64,000 nt of DNA, taken from the NCBI RefSeq assembly GCF_016919705.1, contig NZ_CP070369.1:186001-250000 (forward strand), in the 5' to 3' direction. This DNA comes from Paracoccus methylovorus (lineage in GTDB: Bacteria; Pseudomonadota; Alphaproteobacteria; Rhodobacterales; Rhodobacteraceae). Positions 46,287 to 54,744 of the stretch are shown here, piece by piece (the stretch's first letter is position 1; the number at the start of each line of letters is the position of its first letter). The position numbers and the translations under genes were made by a program. Under the pieces are notes generated by a model that saw only the letters and a program-made list of their open reading frames with translations, had not been told where the DNA came from and did no database searches.

Positions 46287-47521
46287 AACGGCTGACCCTG
46301 CCGCTGCTCGTCACCCTGACCGCCCTGCCTGCGCAGGCCCAGTCTGATTCGCAGCCGGTCGAGCCCTCGGCCCTGTCACGGGAAATCGCGCAAAACGGCA
46401 TCGCCCCCACGCTGGAACGGCTGCACGCACTGCCCACCCCCACCCCGGACGAGCGTTTCGCCATCGCCGGGCTGGAGTTTCTGGGCGCGGTCGAGTCCGC
46501 CTATCGCTGGCGCGTCAGCTATGGCATCGGGCCGGTCGGCGGCATGCTTTTCGGCTCGGCCGCCGATCTGCCGCAAGCCGTGCCGCCGCAGCCGATGCCG
46601 CCCGAGGCGCTGGCCCGGCAGGCCGAGGCCACGCTGGCCGCAATGGATCGCAGCCGCGCCGCGCTTGACGGGTTGGCCGCGGGCGCAGAGTTCGGGCTGG
46701 CGATCTCGCTGGACGATCTGTGGTTCGACGTGGACAGCGACGGCCGGCGCAGCCCGGACGAGGGCGCGGCCGAGCTCTTGGACGGCATCATCTGGTCCAG
46801 CCTGCCCGGCTTCGACTTCGAAACAGGAGAGCCCATACCGCCGGCCGCCTTGCCGGTGATCCGCTTCGACCGGGCCGATGCGGCATGGCTGACCGCCTAT
46901 ACCCATCTGGTCTCGGGCGGGGCAGAGCTGCTTTTGGCATTCGACCCGACGCCGAGCCTGCAAAAGGTTCTGAGCACGCGCGCCCGCATCGACGAAAGCC
47001 GTATGGCGGGGGACGAGGGTTTGTTGCCGGCGATGATGGACGATTTCATCGACCCGCTGGCCATCGCCATCGACATGTTGCGCCAACAGCCCGACGCCCA
47101 ACGCACCCGCGCCGCGCGGGCGCATTGGCAGCAGACCATCGCCAACAACCGGCAATTCTGGACGCTGGTCGCGCAGGAAACCGACAATGCCGGCGAATGG
47201 ATTCCGAACGACGCGCAGGTCTCGGCGACAGGCATCGCCTTTCCGCCCGGCACCGGCATCGCATGGCAGGCGGTGCTGGCCGATGGCGAGGCGTTGCTGG
47301 AGGGCAAGGCCACCATCCCCTTCTGGCGCGGGCCACTGGGGATAGACATGGGGGCATGGCTGGAAAACCCCGCGCCGCTGCCCGTCGATGGCGTGATCCA
47401 GGGCTGGGCGGTGGCCGGGTATTTCTCGGACGCGCCGCCGGTCAACCCGGAAAGCTTTCAGCGTTTCTCGGACATGCTGCTGGATACCGGGCCGTTTCTT
47501 GCCATGGTCATGCTGAACTAG
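46283..47521 (+). CDS. Exported protein of unknown function, coupled to the upstream repeat protein
   Basis: A 412-residue protein with a clear signal peptide (about residues 1-19, ending AQAQ) and no transmembrane helix afterwards. It is acidic and mostly helical, with LWFDVDSDGRRSPDEG resembling an EF-hand-like or calcium-binding loop (DVDSDGRRSPDE), although a single such loop is weak evidence. The later WRGPLGIDMGAWLENPAPLP and VIQGWAVAGYFSDAPP look conserved in character but name no family I know. ATGA overlap with the upstream gene argues for joint function, perhaps in envelope maintenance. Confidence 0.72.
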   Translation: MKRLTLPLLVTLTALPAQAQSDSQPVEPSALSREIAQNGIAPTLERLHALPTPTPDERFAIAGLEFLGAVESAYRWRVSYGIGPVGGMLFGSAADLPQAVPPQPMPPEALARQAEATLAAMDRSRAALDGLAAGAEFGLAISLDDLWFDVDSDGRRSPDEGAAELLDGIIWSSLPGFDFETGEPIPPAALPVIRFDRADAAWLTAYTHLVSGGAELLLAFDPTPSLQKVLSTRARIDESRMAGDEGLLPAMMDDFIDPLAIAIDMLRQQPDAQRTRAARAHWQQTIANNRQFWTLVAQETDNAGEWIPNDAQVSATGIAFPPGTGIAWQAVLADGEALLEGKATIPFWRGPLGIDMGAWLENPAPLPVDGVIQGWAVAGYFSDAPPVNPESFQRFSDMLLDTGPFLAMVMLN

Positions 47522-47530
47522 CGGGGCAGG

Positions 47531-49180
47531 TTACTTGACCAGCTCGCGGATGATCGTGTCCAGCCCGATGCCGCCGATACCCCCGGTGCCGCCATTGCCC
47601 AACTGACCCTGATTAAGCAGCCGGGTGCGGCGCTGGCGGGCCTGTTCGGCATGCTCGCCACGCGGCCAGTTCTGCAGATATTGCGTATAGGACTGGACGG
47701 TATCGGTCTGCCGCGCACGCGCCCAGGCCCGATCCTCGCGCTCGTCTTTGGACAGGTTGTTGTCCGCCGCCGCCAGCCGCTGCCTTGCGTTCTGGGCATA
47801 GATGCCGTCGGGATAGCGATCCAGATAGGCGCGCAGGTTGGCCACGCCGCCCTTGGCCCCGGTTTGCTGCCAATAGGCCCTGTCCTGCTGGTCTCGGCTG
47901 GGCGCCACGTTGTTGGCCTGCGTGCGTATGGCGTTTACCTGCGCCGAGGTCAGATAGCCCGTCACCGCATGGCCGTTGCTTTGCTGCCAGCCCCGGATGG
48001 CCGAGCGCGAGCGCGCGCCAAAGATCCCGTCGGCGCCGCCGGTCGAATAGCCCAGCGTGTTCAACCGGCGCTGGATCGCGACCCGGTCGGCCCGCGACAG
48101 GTTCAGCCGGTTCTCGGTCAGTTCGGCCTGCGACACCTGACGCGGCGGTGTGACCTGACGGGGCTGCTGGATTTCGGGCTCGCGCGGCTGCACGGGGGCC
48201 GGGACGGGTGCGACGGGGGCGGGGGCTGGGCGCAGTTCGCTTAGCCGTCGTTGCGCAGCCTCGGCGAATTCGCCGCTGGGATAGCGCGCCAGATAATCCT
48301 CATATGCCGCGACGGTATTGGCCGCCGCCGCATCGGCCCACAGATCGCGGTCGGTCTGCGCCGTCCCCAAGGCGTCCAGCCGCGCCTGGGCCGCGGCCGA
48401 GTAAATCCCGCTGGGATAGCGGTCCAGATAGACGCGATAGGCCCCGGCCGTGTCTTCGGCCGCAGCCTTGGCCCACAGATCGCGGTCGCTTTCCAGCGGA
48501 TCGGCGGTGGCAGCGGGGTCGCCCGCCGATTCTGCCGTGGCCGCGACCAGCACCAACTGCCCATCACCGCCCTCGGCCATGGTCAACCGATCGTCGGCGC
48601 GGATCGCGTCATCGACCGAGGTTCCGGGCTTGAGCAACGCCGCGGCCGCCGCGCTGGTCGCGGCAGCAGGACCCGAGATCACCGTCACCCCCTCGGGCGG
48701 GGTCAGCGGACCGATGCCGTTCTCCAGCCCGGCCGCATGTTCCATGCCCGCATCGTCCGAACCAAGCAGCAGGACCGCGCCCGGCTTTGCCTGTTTCATC
48801 AGGTCCAGCACCATGGACAGCGGCACGCCCTGCGAGCCGGCGCCGACCAGATCTGGCTTGTCGGCATCGGTGCCCATATACCATGTATCGCTGCCACCAT
48901 GCAGAAAGCGGCCGTTCAGCAGCACGATACGCGCACCGGGGGAATCGTCGGGCCGCAGCAGATCGGCCAGCGCCTGCCGCACATCCTTAACAGCCAGATC
49001 GGCGCCCGCCACGGTGCGGAACCCCGCCGCCTTCATCGCCTCGGACGCGGGGCCGGCTTCCGCCTCGGCCAGTTCCGGCGCGTTCTGATAGCGTGCGTTG
49101 GCGATCACCACACCACGGTTCTCGGCAAGGGCCGGTCCCGCCGCCACCAAAGCGGCCAGAAGAACGGACAGGTGACGCAT
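47531..49180 (-). CDS. Exported caspase-like protein with peptidoglycan-binding domain and four repeats, probably inactive
   Basis: A 549-residue protein. Signal peptide (about 1-20), then a caspase-like (peptidase C14) fold starting GVVIANARYQNAPELAEAE. The histidine region reads GRFLHGGSDTWYM, and the usual DACR cysteine motif is replaced by LLGSDDAGM, so the catalytic Cys is missing. Two repeats beginning DRDLW and ending around YPSGIYSAAAQARL come next, then a Pro-rich linker, a peptidoglycan-binding domain (AIQRRLNTLGYSTGGADGIF) and two more repeats of the same type (YLDRYPDGIYAQNARQRLAA). The start at 49180 has GGAGAAAG upstream. It is convergent with the preceding exported pair after 9 bases. 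Confidence 0.83.
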   Translation of the reverse strand: MRHLSVLLAALVAAGPALAENRGVVIANARYQNAPELAEAEAGPASEAMKAAGFRTVAGADLAVKDVRQALADLLRPDDSPGARIVLLNGRFLHGGSDTWYMGTDADKPDLVGAGSQGVPLSMVLDLMKQAKPGAVLLLGSDDAGMEHAAGLENGIGPLTPPEGVTVISGPAAATSAAAAALLKPGTSVDDAIRADDRLTMAEGGDGQLVLVAATAESAGDPAATADPLESDRDLWAKAAAEDTAGAYRVYLDRYPSGIYSAAAQARLDALGTAQTDRDLWADAAAANTVAAYEDYLARYPSGEFAEAAQRRLSELRPAPAPVAPVPAPVQPREPEIQQPRQVTPPRQVSQAELTENRLNLSRADRVAIQRRLNTLGYSTGGADGIFGARSRSAIRGWQQSNGHAVTGYLTSAQVNAIRTQANNVAPSRDQQDRAYWQQTGAKGGVANLRAYLDRYPDGIYAQNARQRLAAADNNLSKDEREDRAWARARQTDTVQSYTQYLQNWPRGEHAEQARQRRTRLLNQGQLGNGGTGGIGGIGLDTIIRELVK

Positions 49181-49333
49181 GGCTTTCTCCTTCATCGGCG
49201 GTGCTTCCTGCCACAATCGCCGGGCGGGAAAATTGTTCCCCGTTATGGCGCGTTACGCCGACCTAACAAGCCGGAACAGCACACATGGTTGCGAGCCCGG
49301 CGCGAGGTGAGCAAGGCTTTGCCGAAGGGACCG

Positions 49334-49885
49334 TCAGTAAATCGGCGGCGAGACGATCCAGATCACCTCGGCCGGCTCATCACCGGGGTTTTCCCATTCA
49401 TAGGCCGCGCCGCTGAACTGAAAGCTGTCGCCGGGACCCAGTTCAAACCGGCGACCGTCGATTTTCAGGATCAGCCGGCCGGCGATCACCACGCCACCAT
49501 CCTCTTTTTCCCGCGCCGGACGGAGGCTTTCGCTTTTCGAACGCGGCGCAAAGACCGAGCGGATCATCTCGAACCCGCCGGTCAGACCGGGCGAAAGCAG
49601 CTCTTCCGCAAGTCCGGTATCGGCCGAACCGATGCGGCTGCGGTCAGAGGCGCGCACGATCAACCCCTGCTCTTGGGGCTGTCGCGCGGCGGAACGAAAG
49701 AAAAAGCTGATATTCAGGTCGAACAGACCCGCGATCCGGCCCAGATCCTGCACCGAGGGCGTGGTCATGCCGCGCTCGACCTGGCTGAGCCAGCCGACCG
49801 AACGCTCCAGCCCCGCCGCGCAATCCGCGATGGTCATGCCGCGCGCCTTGCGCAGCGCCCTGATATCCTGGCCGATCCTGTCCAT
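49334..49885 (-). CDS. XRE-family regulator with C-terminal cupin domain
   Basis: A 183-residue repressor-type protein. The N-terminal helix-turn-helix is RALRKARGMTIADCAAGLER through VGWLSQVERGMTTP (residues about 8-45). The C-terminal cupin_2 domain has RLILKIDGRRFELGPGDSFQ and AYEWENPGDEPAEVIWIVSP, which would bind a small ligand. It is divergent from the GcvT-family dehydrogenase gene and is the natural candidate to control it through the repeats at 49922-49985. The 153 bases downstream, up to the caspase-like gene, show no element I can name. Confidence 0.9.
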   Translation of the reverse strand: MDRIGQDIRALRKARGMTIADCAAGLERSVGWLSQVERGMTTPSVQDLGRIAGLFDLNISFFFRSAARQPQEQGLIVRASDRSRIGSADTGLAEELLSPGLTGGFEMIRSVFAPRSKSESLRPAREKEDGGVVIAGRLILKIDGRRFELGPGDSFQFSGAAYEWENPGDEPAEVIWIVSPPIY

Positions 49886-49921
49886 GCTGTCTTGCTAGGC
49901 GATGCCTGCCGGCTTGACCAG

Positions 49922-49985
49922 TAAAATGACGATTCATGGCCATTACCTCACCAAAATGAAAAATCGTGTTTGAAATTTCATTTTA
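49922..49985. promoter_or_regulatory. Repeated half-sites between the XRE-cupin and GcvT-family genes
   Basis: TAAAATGA (49922-49929) is the exact reverse complement of TCATTTTA (49978-49985). Inside, AAAATGAAA (49953-49961) and TTTCATTTT (49976-49984) form a perfect 9-bp dyad with a 14-base spacer. The region is strikingly AT-rich for this window. Three copies of one half-site in a divergent promoter region fit cooperative binding by the XRE-cupin regulator. Confidence 0.62.
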
Positions 49986-50031
49986 CAGTGTCAGGGTGAC
50001 GAACAGGATTCTTTAGCCCAGAGATGTCACC

Positions 50032-52479
50032 ATGCCCGATCTTCCCCGTTCCGCCCGCGTCGTCATTATCGGGGGCGGCATTTCTGGCTGCTCGGTCGCC
50101 TATCATCTGGCCGAGCGGGGCTGGACCGATATCGTCCTGCTGGAGCGCAAGCAGCTGACCTGCGGTACCACATGGCATGCCGCGGGGCTGGTCGGCCAGT
50201 TGCGCGCCAGCCAGAACATGACGCGGCTGGCTAAATATTCCGTCGATCTTTACCGCCGGCTTGAGGCCGAGACCGGGCTGGCCACCGGCTTTAGCCAGCG
50301 CGGTTCGATGACCGTGGCACTGACCGAGGCGCGGCGCGAAGAACTGTTGCGTCAAGCCTCGATGGCCCGTGCCTTCGGCGTCGAGGTGAATCAGCTTTCG
50401 CCAAGCGAAATCAAAACAATGTATCCGCATCTTGAGGTGTCCGACATCGTGTCGGGCGTGCATTTGCCGGGCGACGGGCAGGCGGATCCGACCAATATCG
50501 CGCTGGCTCTGGCCAAGGGCGCACGGATGCGCGGCGCCCGCATCATCGAGGGCGTCAAGGCCACCCGCGTCACCACCGACCACGGCCGCGTGACCGGCGT
50601 GGACTGGCAGGCGGGCGAGGAAACCGGCCATATCGCCGCCACCATGGTGGTGAACTGCGGCGGCATGTGGGGCAGGGACCTTGCGGCACAGAACGGCGTC
50701 GCCCTGCCGCTGCATGCCTGCGAGCATTTCTATATCGTCACCGAGGCGGTGCCGGGTCTGTCGCAGCTTCCCGTGCTGAGGGTCCCCGACGAATGCGCCT
50801 ATTACAAAGAGGATGCGGGCAAGATCCTGCTGGGTGCATTCGAGCCGGTCGCCAAACCCTGGGGCATGAATGGTATCCGCGAGGATTTCTGCTTTGACCA
50901 ACTGCCCGAGGACTTTGACCATTTCGAGCCGATCCTGGCGAATGCCGTCGCCCGCATGCCGATCCTGGCTGAAACCGGCATCCATACCTTTTTCAACGGC
51001 CCGGAAAGCTTTACCCCCGACGACCGCTATTATCTGGGCGAGGCGCCCGAGGTCGCGGGCTATTGGGTGGCTGCGGGCTATAACTCCATCGGCATCGTTT
51101 CTTCGGGCGGGGCAGGGATGGCGCTGGCCTCGTGGATGGACAAGGGCGAGCCGCCCTTTGACCTGTGGGAGGTCGATATCCGCCGCGCCCAGCCCTTTCA
51201 GCGCAACCGCCGCTATTTGCGCGAGCGGGTGACGGAAACGCTGGGCCTGCTTTACGCCGACCATTACCCCTACCGCCAGGTGGCCACCGCGCGGGGCCTG
51301 CGTCGCTCGGCGCTGCATGAACATCTGAAGGCGCGCGGTGCGGTCTTTGGCGAGGTTGCCGGCTGGGAACGTGCCAACTGGTTCGCCAAGGACGGTGAGC
51401 CGCGCGAATACCGCTATGGCTGGGGGCGGCAAAACTGGTTCCACAACAGCGCCGAGGAGCACCGCGCCCTGCGCGAAGGCGTAGGGCTGCTGGACATGTC
51501 GAGCTTTGGCAAGATCCGGGTCGAGGGGCGGGACGCGCTTGCCTTTCTGCAGCAGCTTTGCGGCAACGACATGGACGTAGCGGCCGGCCGGATCGTCTAT
51601 ACCCAGATGCTGAACCAAAGCGGCGGCATCGAAAGCGATCTGACGGTGACGCGGCTTTCCGAGACCGCCTTTCTGCTGGTCGTGCCGGGTGCGACGCTGC
51701 AACGCGATCTGTCGTGGCTACGCCGGCATCTGGGCGGCGAATTCGTCACCATCACCGACATCAGCGCCGCCGAGGCGGTCATCCCGGTGATGGGGCCGCG
51801 CTCGCGCGAACTGTTAGCCCGCGTCTCGCCCGACGATTTTTCCGCCGAGGCACACCCCTTTGGCTTGGCACGAGAGATCGAGATCGGGCTGGGATTGGCG
51901 CGCGCGCATCGGATCTCTTACGTCGGCGAGTTGGGATGGGAGCTTTACGTCAGCACCGATCAGGCCGCGCATGTCTTCGAAGAACTGGTCAGCGCCGGCG
52001 AGGATCTGGGCCTGCGCCTGTGCGGGCTGCATGCGATGGACAGTTGCCGCATCGAAAAGGCCTATCGCCATTTCGGCCACGACATCACCGACGAGGATCA
52101 CGTGCTGGAGGCGGGCCTGGGCTTTGCGGTCAAGACCGGCAAGGGCGATTTCATCGGACGAGAGGCGGTGCTGCATAAGCGGGAAGCGGGCCTGTCGCGC
52201 CGATTGCTGCAATTCCGCCTGCGCGATCCCGAACCGCTGCTGTTTCACAACGAACCGATCCTGCGCGACGGCCGTATCGTCGGGCAACTGACCTCGGGCG
52301 CTTACGGTCATACGCTGGGCGGCGCCATCGGTCTGGGCTATGTGCCCTGCCGCCCGGATGAAACGGTCGCGGAACTGCTGGCCTCGGGCTGGCAAATCGA
52401 GGTCGCGGGCCGCCTGATCGGGGCCGAGGCCAGCATGAAACCGCTTTACGATCCTGCCGGCCAACGGACCGCCGGCTGA
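50032..52479 (+). CDS. GcvT-family FAD-dependent dimethylglycine/sarcosine dehydrogenase
   Basis: Cytoplasmic demethylase of N-methylated glycines that passes the methyl carbon to tetrahydrofolate, 815 residues. The N-terminal DAO domain has RVVIIGGGISGCSVAYHLAE, and TTWHAAGLVGQL has His49 at the place where FAD is covalently bound in dimethylglycine dehydrogenase. A middle FAO_M-like domain is followed by a GCV_T folate domain from about residue 440 (LLDMSSFGKIRVEGRDALAF, YVGELGWELYVSTD, GLHAMDSCRIEKAYRHFGHD) and a GCV_T C-terminal barrel. Whether the substrate is dimethylglycine, sarcosine or another N-methyl compound cannot be decided. It is probably controlled by the divergent XRE-cupin gene. 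Confidence 0.9.
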   Translation: MPDLPRSARVVIIGGGISGCSVAYHLAERGWTDIVLLERKQLTCGTTWHAAGLVGQLRASQNMTRLAKYSVDLYRRLEAETGLATGFSQRGSMTVALTEARREELLRQASMARAFGVEVNQLSPSEIKTMYPHLEVSDIVSGVHLPGDGQADPTNIALALAKGARMRGARIIEGVKATRVTTDHGRVTGVDWQAGEETGHIAATMVVNCGGMWGRDLAAQNGVALPLHACEHFYIVTEAVPGLSQLPVLRVPDECAYYKEDAGKILLGAFEPVAKPWGMNGIREDFCFDQLPEDFDHFEPILANAVARMPILAETGIHTFFNGPESFTPDDRYYLGEAPEVAGYWVAAGYNSIGIVSSGGAGMALASWMDKGEPPFDLWEVDIRRAQPFQRNRRYLRERVTETLGLLYADHYPYRQVATARGLRRSALHEHLKARGAVFGEVAGWERANWFAKDGEPREYRYGWGRQNWFHNSAEEHRALREGVGLLDMSSFGKIRVEGRDALAFLQQLCGNDMDVAAGRIVYTQMLNQSGGIESDLTVTRLSETAFLLVVPGATLQRDLSWLRRHLGGEFVTITDISAAEAVIPVMGPRSRELLARVSPDDFSAEAHPFGLAREIEIGLGLARAHRISYVGELGWELYVSTDQAAHVFEELVSAGEDLGLRLCGLHAMDSCRIEKAYRHFGHDITDEDHVLEAGLGFAVKTGKGDFIGREAVLHKREAGLSRRLLQFRLRDPEPLLFHNEPILRDGRIVGQLTSGAYGHTLGGAIGLGYVPCRPDETVAELLASGWQIEVAGRLIGAEASMKPLYDPAGQRTAG

Positions 52480-52558
52480 CGTTCCCGGCTGGGAAATCCG
52501 CCCGCCGACACACCCTTTCCGCGAAACAGGCAAATCCTCACAACCAGTTGATGAGCCG

Positions 52559-52594
52559 GGGGAATGCGAGCCATTCCCCTGTTTTGGGGAATGG
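52559..52594 (+). promoter_or_regulatory. Mutually exclusive hairpins in the leader of the signalling unit
   Basis: CATTCCCC (52572-52579) can pair with GGGGAATG on its left (52559-52566, loop CGAGC) or with GGGGAATG on its right (52586-52593, loop TGTTTT; extended to 9 bp as CCATTCCCC/GGGGAATGG). Only one can form at a time, the layout of a switchable RNA. I do not recognise a known riboswitch class. Confidence 0.55.
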
Positions 52595-52622
52595 CCGCAA
52601 CCCATCCGAACTGCCATGAATG

Positions 52623-52685
52623 CGCCTGTCCAAGGGGGTTCGTGCTGATTGCCGCGAACGCCTTCCCATCCCTTTTGGACAGGCG
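52623..52685 (+). terminator. Long stem followed by T run, possible terminator or sRNA end
   Basis: CGCCTGTCCAA (52623-52633) pairs perfectly with TTGGACAGGCG (52675-52685), 11 bp, around a 41-base loop that itself contains GTTCG/CGAAC. GTTTTAT follows directly. It could terminate the dehydrogenase transcript, end a small RNA starting further upstream, or attenuate the downstream operon. Confidence 0.5.
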
Positions 52686-52702
52686 GTTTTATAACGAGTA
52701 CG

Positions 52703-52751
52703 CCGGTCTGAACCGGAGGTGACGAGGATGGTATGCGTGGGCTGTACCTGA
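52703..52751 (+). promoter_or_regulatory. Shine-Dalgarno hairpin and possible 7-residue leader peptide
   Basis: CCGGT/ACCGG (52703-52707 and 52712-52716) form a hairpin whose 3' arm runs into the excellent Shine-Dalgarno GGAGGTGA (52715-52722). The first ATG after it (52728) opens a 7-codon frame MVCVGCT ending at 52751. A second ATG at 52733 is in frame with the following exported protein. Either a cysteine-bearing leader peptide precedes that gene, or the gene starts at 52733 with a longer N terminus. Confidence 0.45.
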
Positions 52752-52804
52752 GCCCGCGCATGCCTGCCCGCCACTGTCCCGCCGCTGCTTTGGAGCCAGC
52801 CCGC

Positions 52805-53320
52805 ATGCGTCCTTCGACCAAAGCGATCATCGGCAGAAGAGCATTCGTCCTGCTGGGGGCTGCGGCTTTTACGCCGGTCTCGCCCCTTTTCGCGCAAGCG
52901 CCCAAGGCGATGCTGACGATCACTGAACCGTCCGGCAAGGTCAGGGAACTGCAGGACGAGGATATCGCGGCACTGCCTTGGCAAGACATCGCCACGAAGA
53001 CCCGCTGGACCGAAGGGGTTCAGAACTTTCGCGGGCCGTTCCTGCGCGACGTGCTGACCAGCGGTGGAATGACCCGGTCGGATCTTGCGGGGCGCAATCT
53101 TTTGATGAACGCGCTGAATGATTTCGGGATCGTCATGCCCGCCGACGATGCGTGGAACTATGATCCCATCCTTGCCCGCGAGATGAACGGAAAACTGATG
53201 CGGGTGCGCGACAAGGGCCCGCTATGGCTGGTCTTTCCACGAGATCACCGGGCAGAGCTGCAAAACGCCGTCATGGACGAACGCTGGATCTGGCAGTTGT
53301 TCGAAATCATCGTGTTATGA
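52805..53320 (+). CDS. Small exported molybdopterin-fold (sulfite oxidase-like) protein without cysteines
   Basis: A 171-residue protein with a signal peptide containing twin arginines (IGRRAFVLLGAAAF, cleavage near residue 31 after FAQ). The mature part resembles the oxidoreductase molybdopterin-binding fold (PF00174): LTITEPSGKVRELQDEDIAA, NFRGPFLRDVLTSGGM, LNDFGIVMPADDA and GPLWLVFPRD. It has no cysteine at all, so it cannot supply the usual Mo ligand and is shorter than enzymes of the family. The stop overlaps the histidine kinase start by 4 bases, suggesting a periplasmic sensor partner for the kinase rather than an enzyme. GGAG precedes the ATG at 52805, but a start at 52733 is possible. 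Confidence 0.75.
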   Translation: MRPSTKAIIGRRAFVLLGAAAFTPVSPLFAQAPKAMLTITEPSGKVRELQDEDIAALPWQDIATKTRWTEGVQNFRGPFLRDVLTSGGMTRSDLAGRNLLMNALNDFGIVMPADDAWNYDPILAREMNGKLMRVRDKGPLWLVFPRDHRAELQNAVMDERWIWQLFEIIVL

Positions 53321-54744
53321 CGCGTTTGCGGGGATCGCATTTTGCGCTTCTGACGATTGCATGTTTCGTTCTGCTGTTCATCTATTCGCTCGTCCAACTG
53401 GTCAACATCGACCGCGCCTTCCGCAGCGAGATCGTCGAGGGCAATTTATGGGTGGCGACACAGGCGGATCGCGAGGCGCAAAACCTGATGCTGACCCTGT
53501 ATCGGGTCAGCCTGGACCGCGATGTCGCCGACGTTTTGCTGCGTTTCGACATCCTTTACAGCCGAATCACGCTGATGGCCGACGCGCCGCAGATAGCTTA
53601 TTACCGCTCGATCGGCGCGGGCGACCAGGTCTTGCGCGCCCAAGTGATGCTGGATCGGCTGGATGAGGCGTTTTCGGCCGATGATTTCGACTTTACCGAT
53701 GCCGGCGGATTGATGCCGCAGGTGGCCGCGCTTTCATCGGTCCTGCGCACCATCACCAATGCCACCGCGCTGGAAGAACGGCTCGACCGTAACACCCGAC
53801 GCGAGACCGTGCTGCGGGTCATGCGATTGCTGCTGTTTGCGGCCGGCGGCACCTTTCTGACCGGCGTGGTCATGGCCGGCCAGCTTTGGCGGAACATGCG
53901 CCGCTCCATGCGCGCCCAATCAGAACTGCAAAGCCATCGGGCCGCGCTGGAGGAAACCGTCGTCGCCCGAACAAAAGAACTGCAAGAGGCGCTGGAGGTC
54001 GAACGCCGGGCGAAAGAGGTCTATCGCAGTTTTATCATCACCGTCTCGCATCAGTTCCGCACCCCGGTATCCATCATCCATATGATCGCGCAAAGGCAGT
54101 TGCGCAGCGACGATGCCTCGCTTTCGGACGCGCTTCGGCGCAAATTCAGGCGGATCCTTGATGCGGCTGAACGGCTGGAGCGGTTGCTAAGCAGTTTTCT
54201 GGCCTCGGCCAGTGTCGAGGGCAAGGATATCACGCTGTCGCGCCGGATCGTGGATCTGAACAAGATCGCCGGAATCGCCGTTGAGCAGATCAGAGAGGCC
54301 AATCCCAACCGGACCCTTGACGTCCGCCTTTGGAAACGGCCGCTGAAAATGGACGGCGACCCGGTGCTGTTGGAGCAGGTAGTGCTGAACCTGCTGTCCA
54401 ATGCCGTGAAATACTCGGACCCCCCGAAACCGGTGCGACTGGAAACGGGGCGGAACGGCGCCCGGATCTTTTGCCGGGTCAAGGATTACGGCGCGGGCAT
54501 TCCGCAATCCGCGCAGGGTGCGGTTTTCGACAGGTTTTATCGTGCGGCGAATGTCCACCGATTGCCCGGAGTCGGGGTTGGCCTGAGCCTTGTTCGTGAT
54601 ATTGTCGTGCTGCACGGCGGCGAAGTCACCTTCACGTCGCGCGAGGGTAAGGGTTCCGAGTTCACTGTTGCCCTACCGGCTACGGGAGAGCATGTCGATG
54701 TGTCGGGAGCACGCACCGGCCACCATTCTGTGTGTCGAGGATGA
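53317..54744 (+). CDS. Membrane sensor histidine kinase
   Basis: A 475-residue kinase. Transmembrane helix 1 is near residues 8-28 (FALLTIACFVLLFIYSLVQL), a periplasmic helical region covers about 30-165, and helix 2 is around 170-192. A coiled-coil linker (SELQSHRAALEETVVARTKE) leads to the dimerisation domain with phospho-acceptor His245 in VSHQFRTPVS and the ATPase domain (NLLSNAVKYSD, VKDYGAGIPQ, GVGVGLSLVRDIV). It overlaps the exported Moco-fold gene by 4 bases and the response regulator by 53 bases. The sensor region is not a family I can name. Confidence 0.9.
   Translation: MTRLRGSHFALLTIACFVLLFIYSLVQLVNIDRAFRSEIVEGNLWVATQADREAQNLMLTLYRVSLDRDVADVLLRFDILYSRITLMADAPQIAYYRSIGAGDQVLRAQVMLDRLDEAFSADDFDFTDAGGLMPQVAALSSVLRTITNATALEERLDRNTRRETVLRVMRLLLFAAGGTFLTGVVMAGQLWRNMRRSMRAQSELQSHRAALEETVVARTKELQEALEVERRAKEVYRSFIITVSHQFRTPVSIIHMIAQRQLRSDDASLSDALRRKFRRILDAAERLERLLSSFLASASVEGKDITLSRRIVDLNKIAGIAVEQIREANPNRTLDVRLWKRPLKMDGDPVLLEQVVLNLLSNAVKYSDPPKPVRLETGRNGARIFCRVKDYGAGIPQSAQGAVFDRFYRAANVHRLPGVGVGLSLVRDIVVLHGGEVTFTSREGKGSEFTVALPATGEHVDVSGARTGHHSVCRG

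Noticed and set aside
51814-52995. Minus-strand frame covering the structured gap before the signalling unit
   Set aside because: It mostly overlaps the GcvT-family gene in antisense. Its part in the gap has no ribosome-binding site and no domain-like sequence, so I treat the gap as non-coding.
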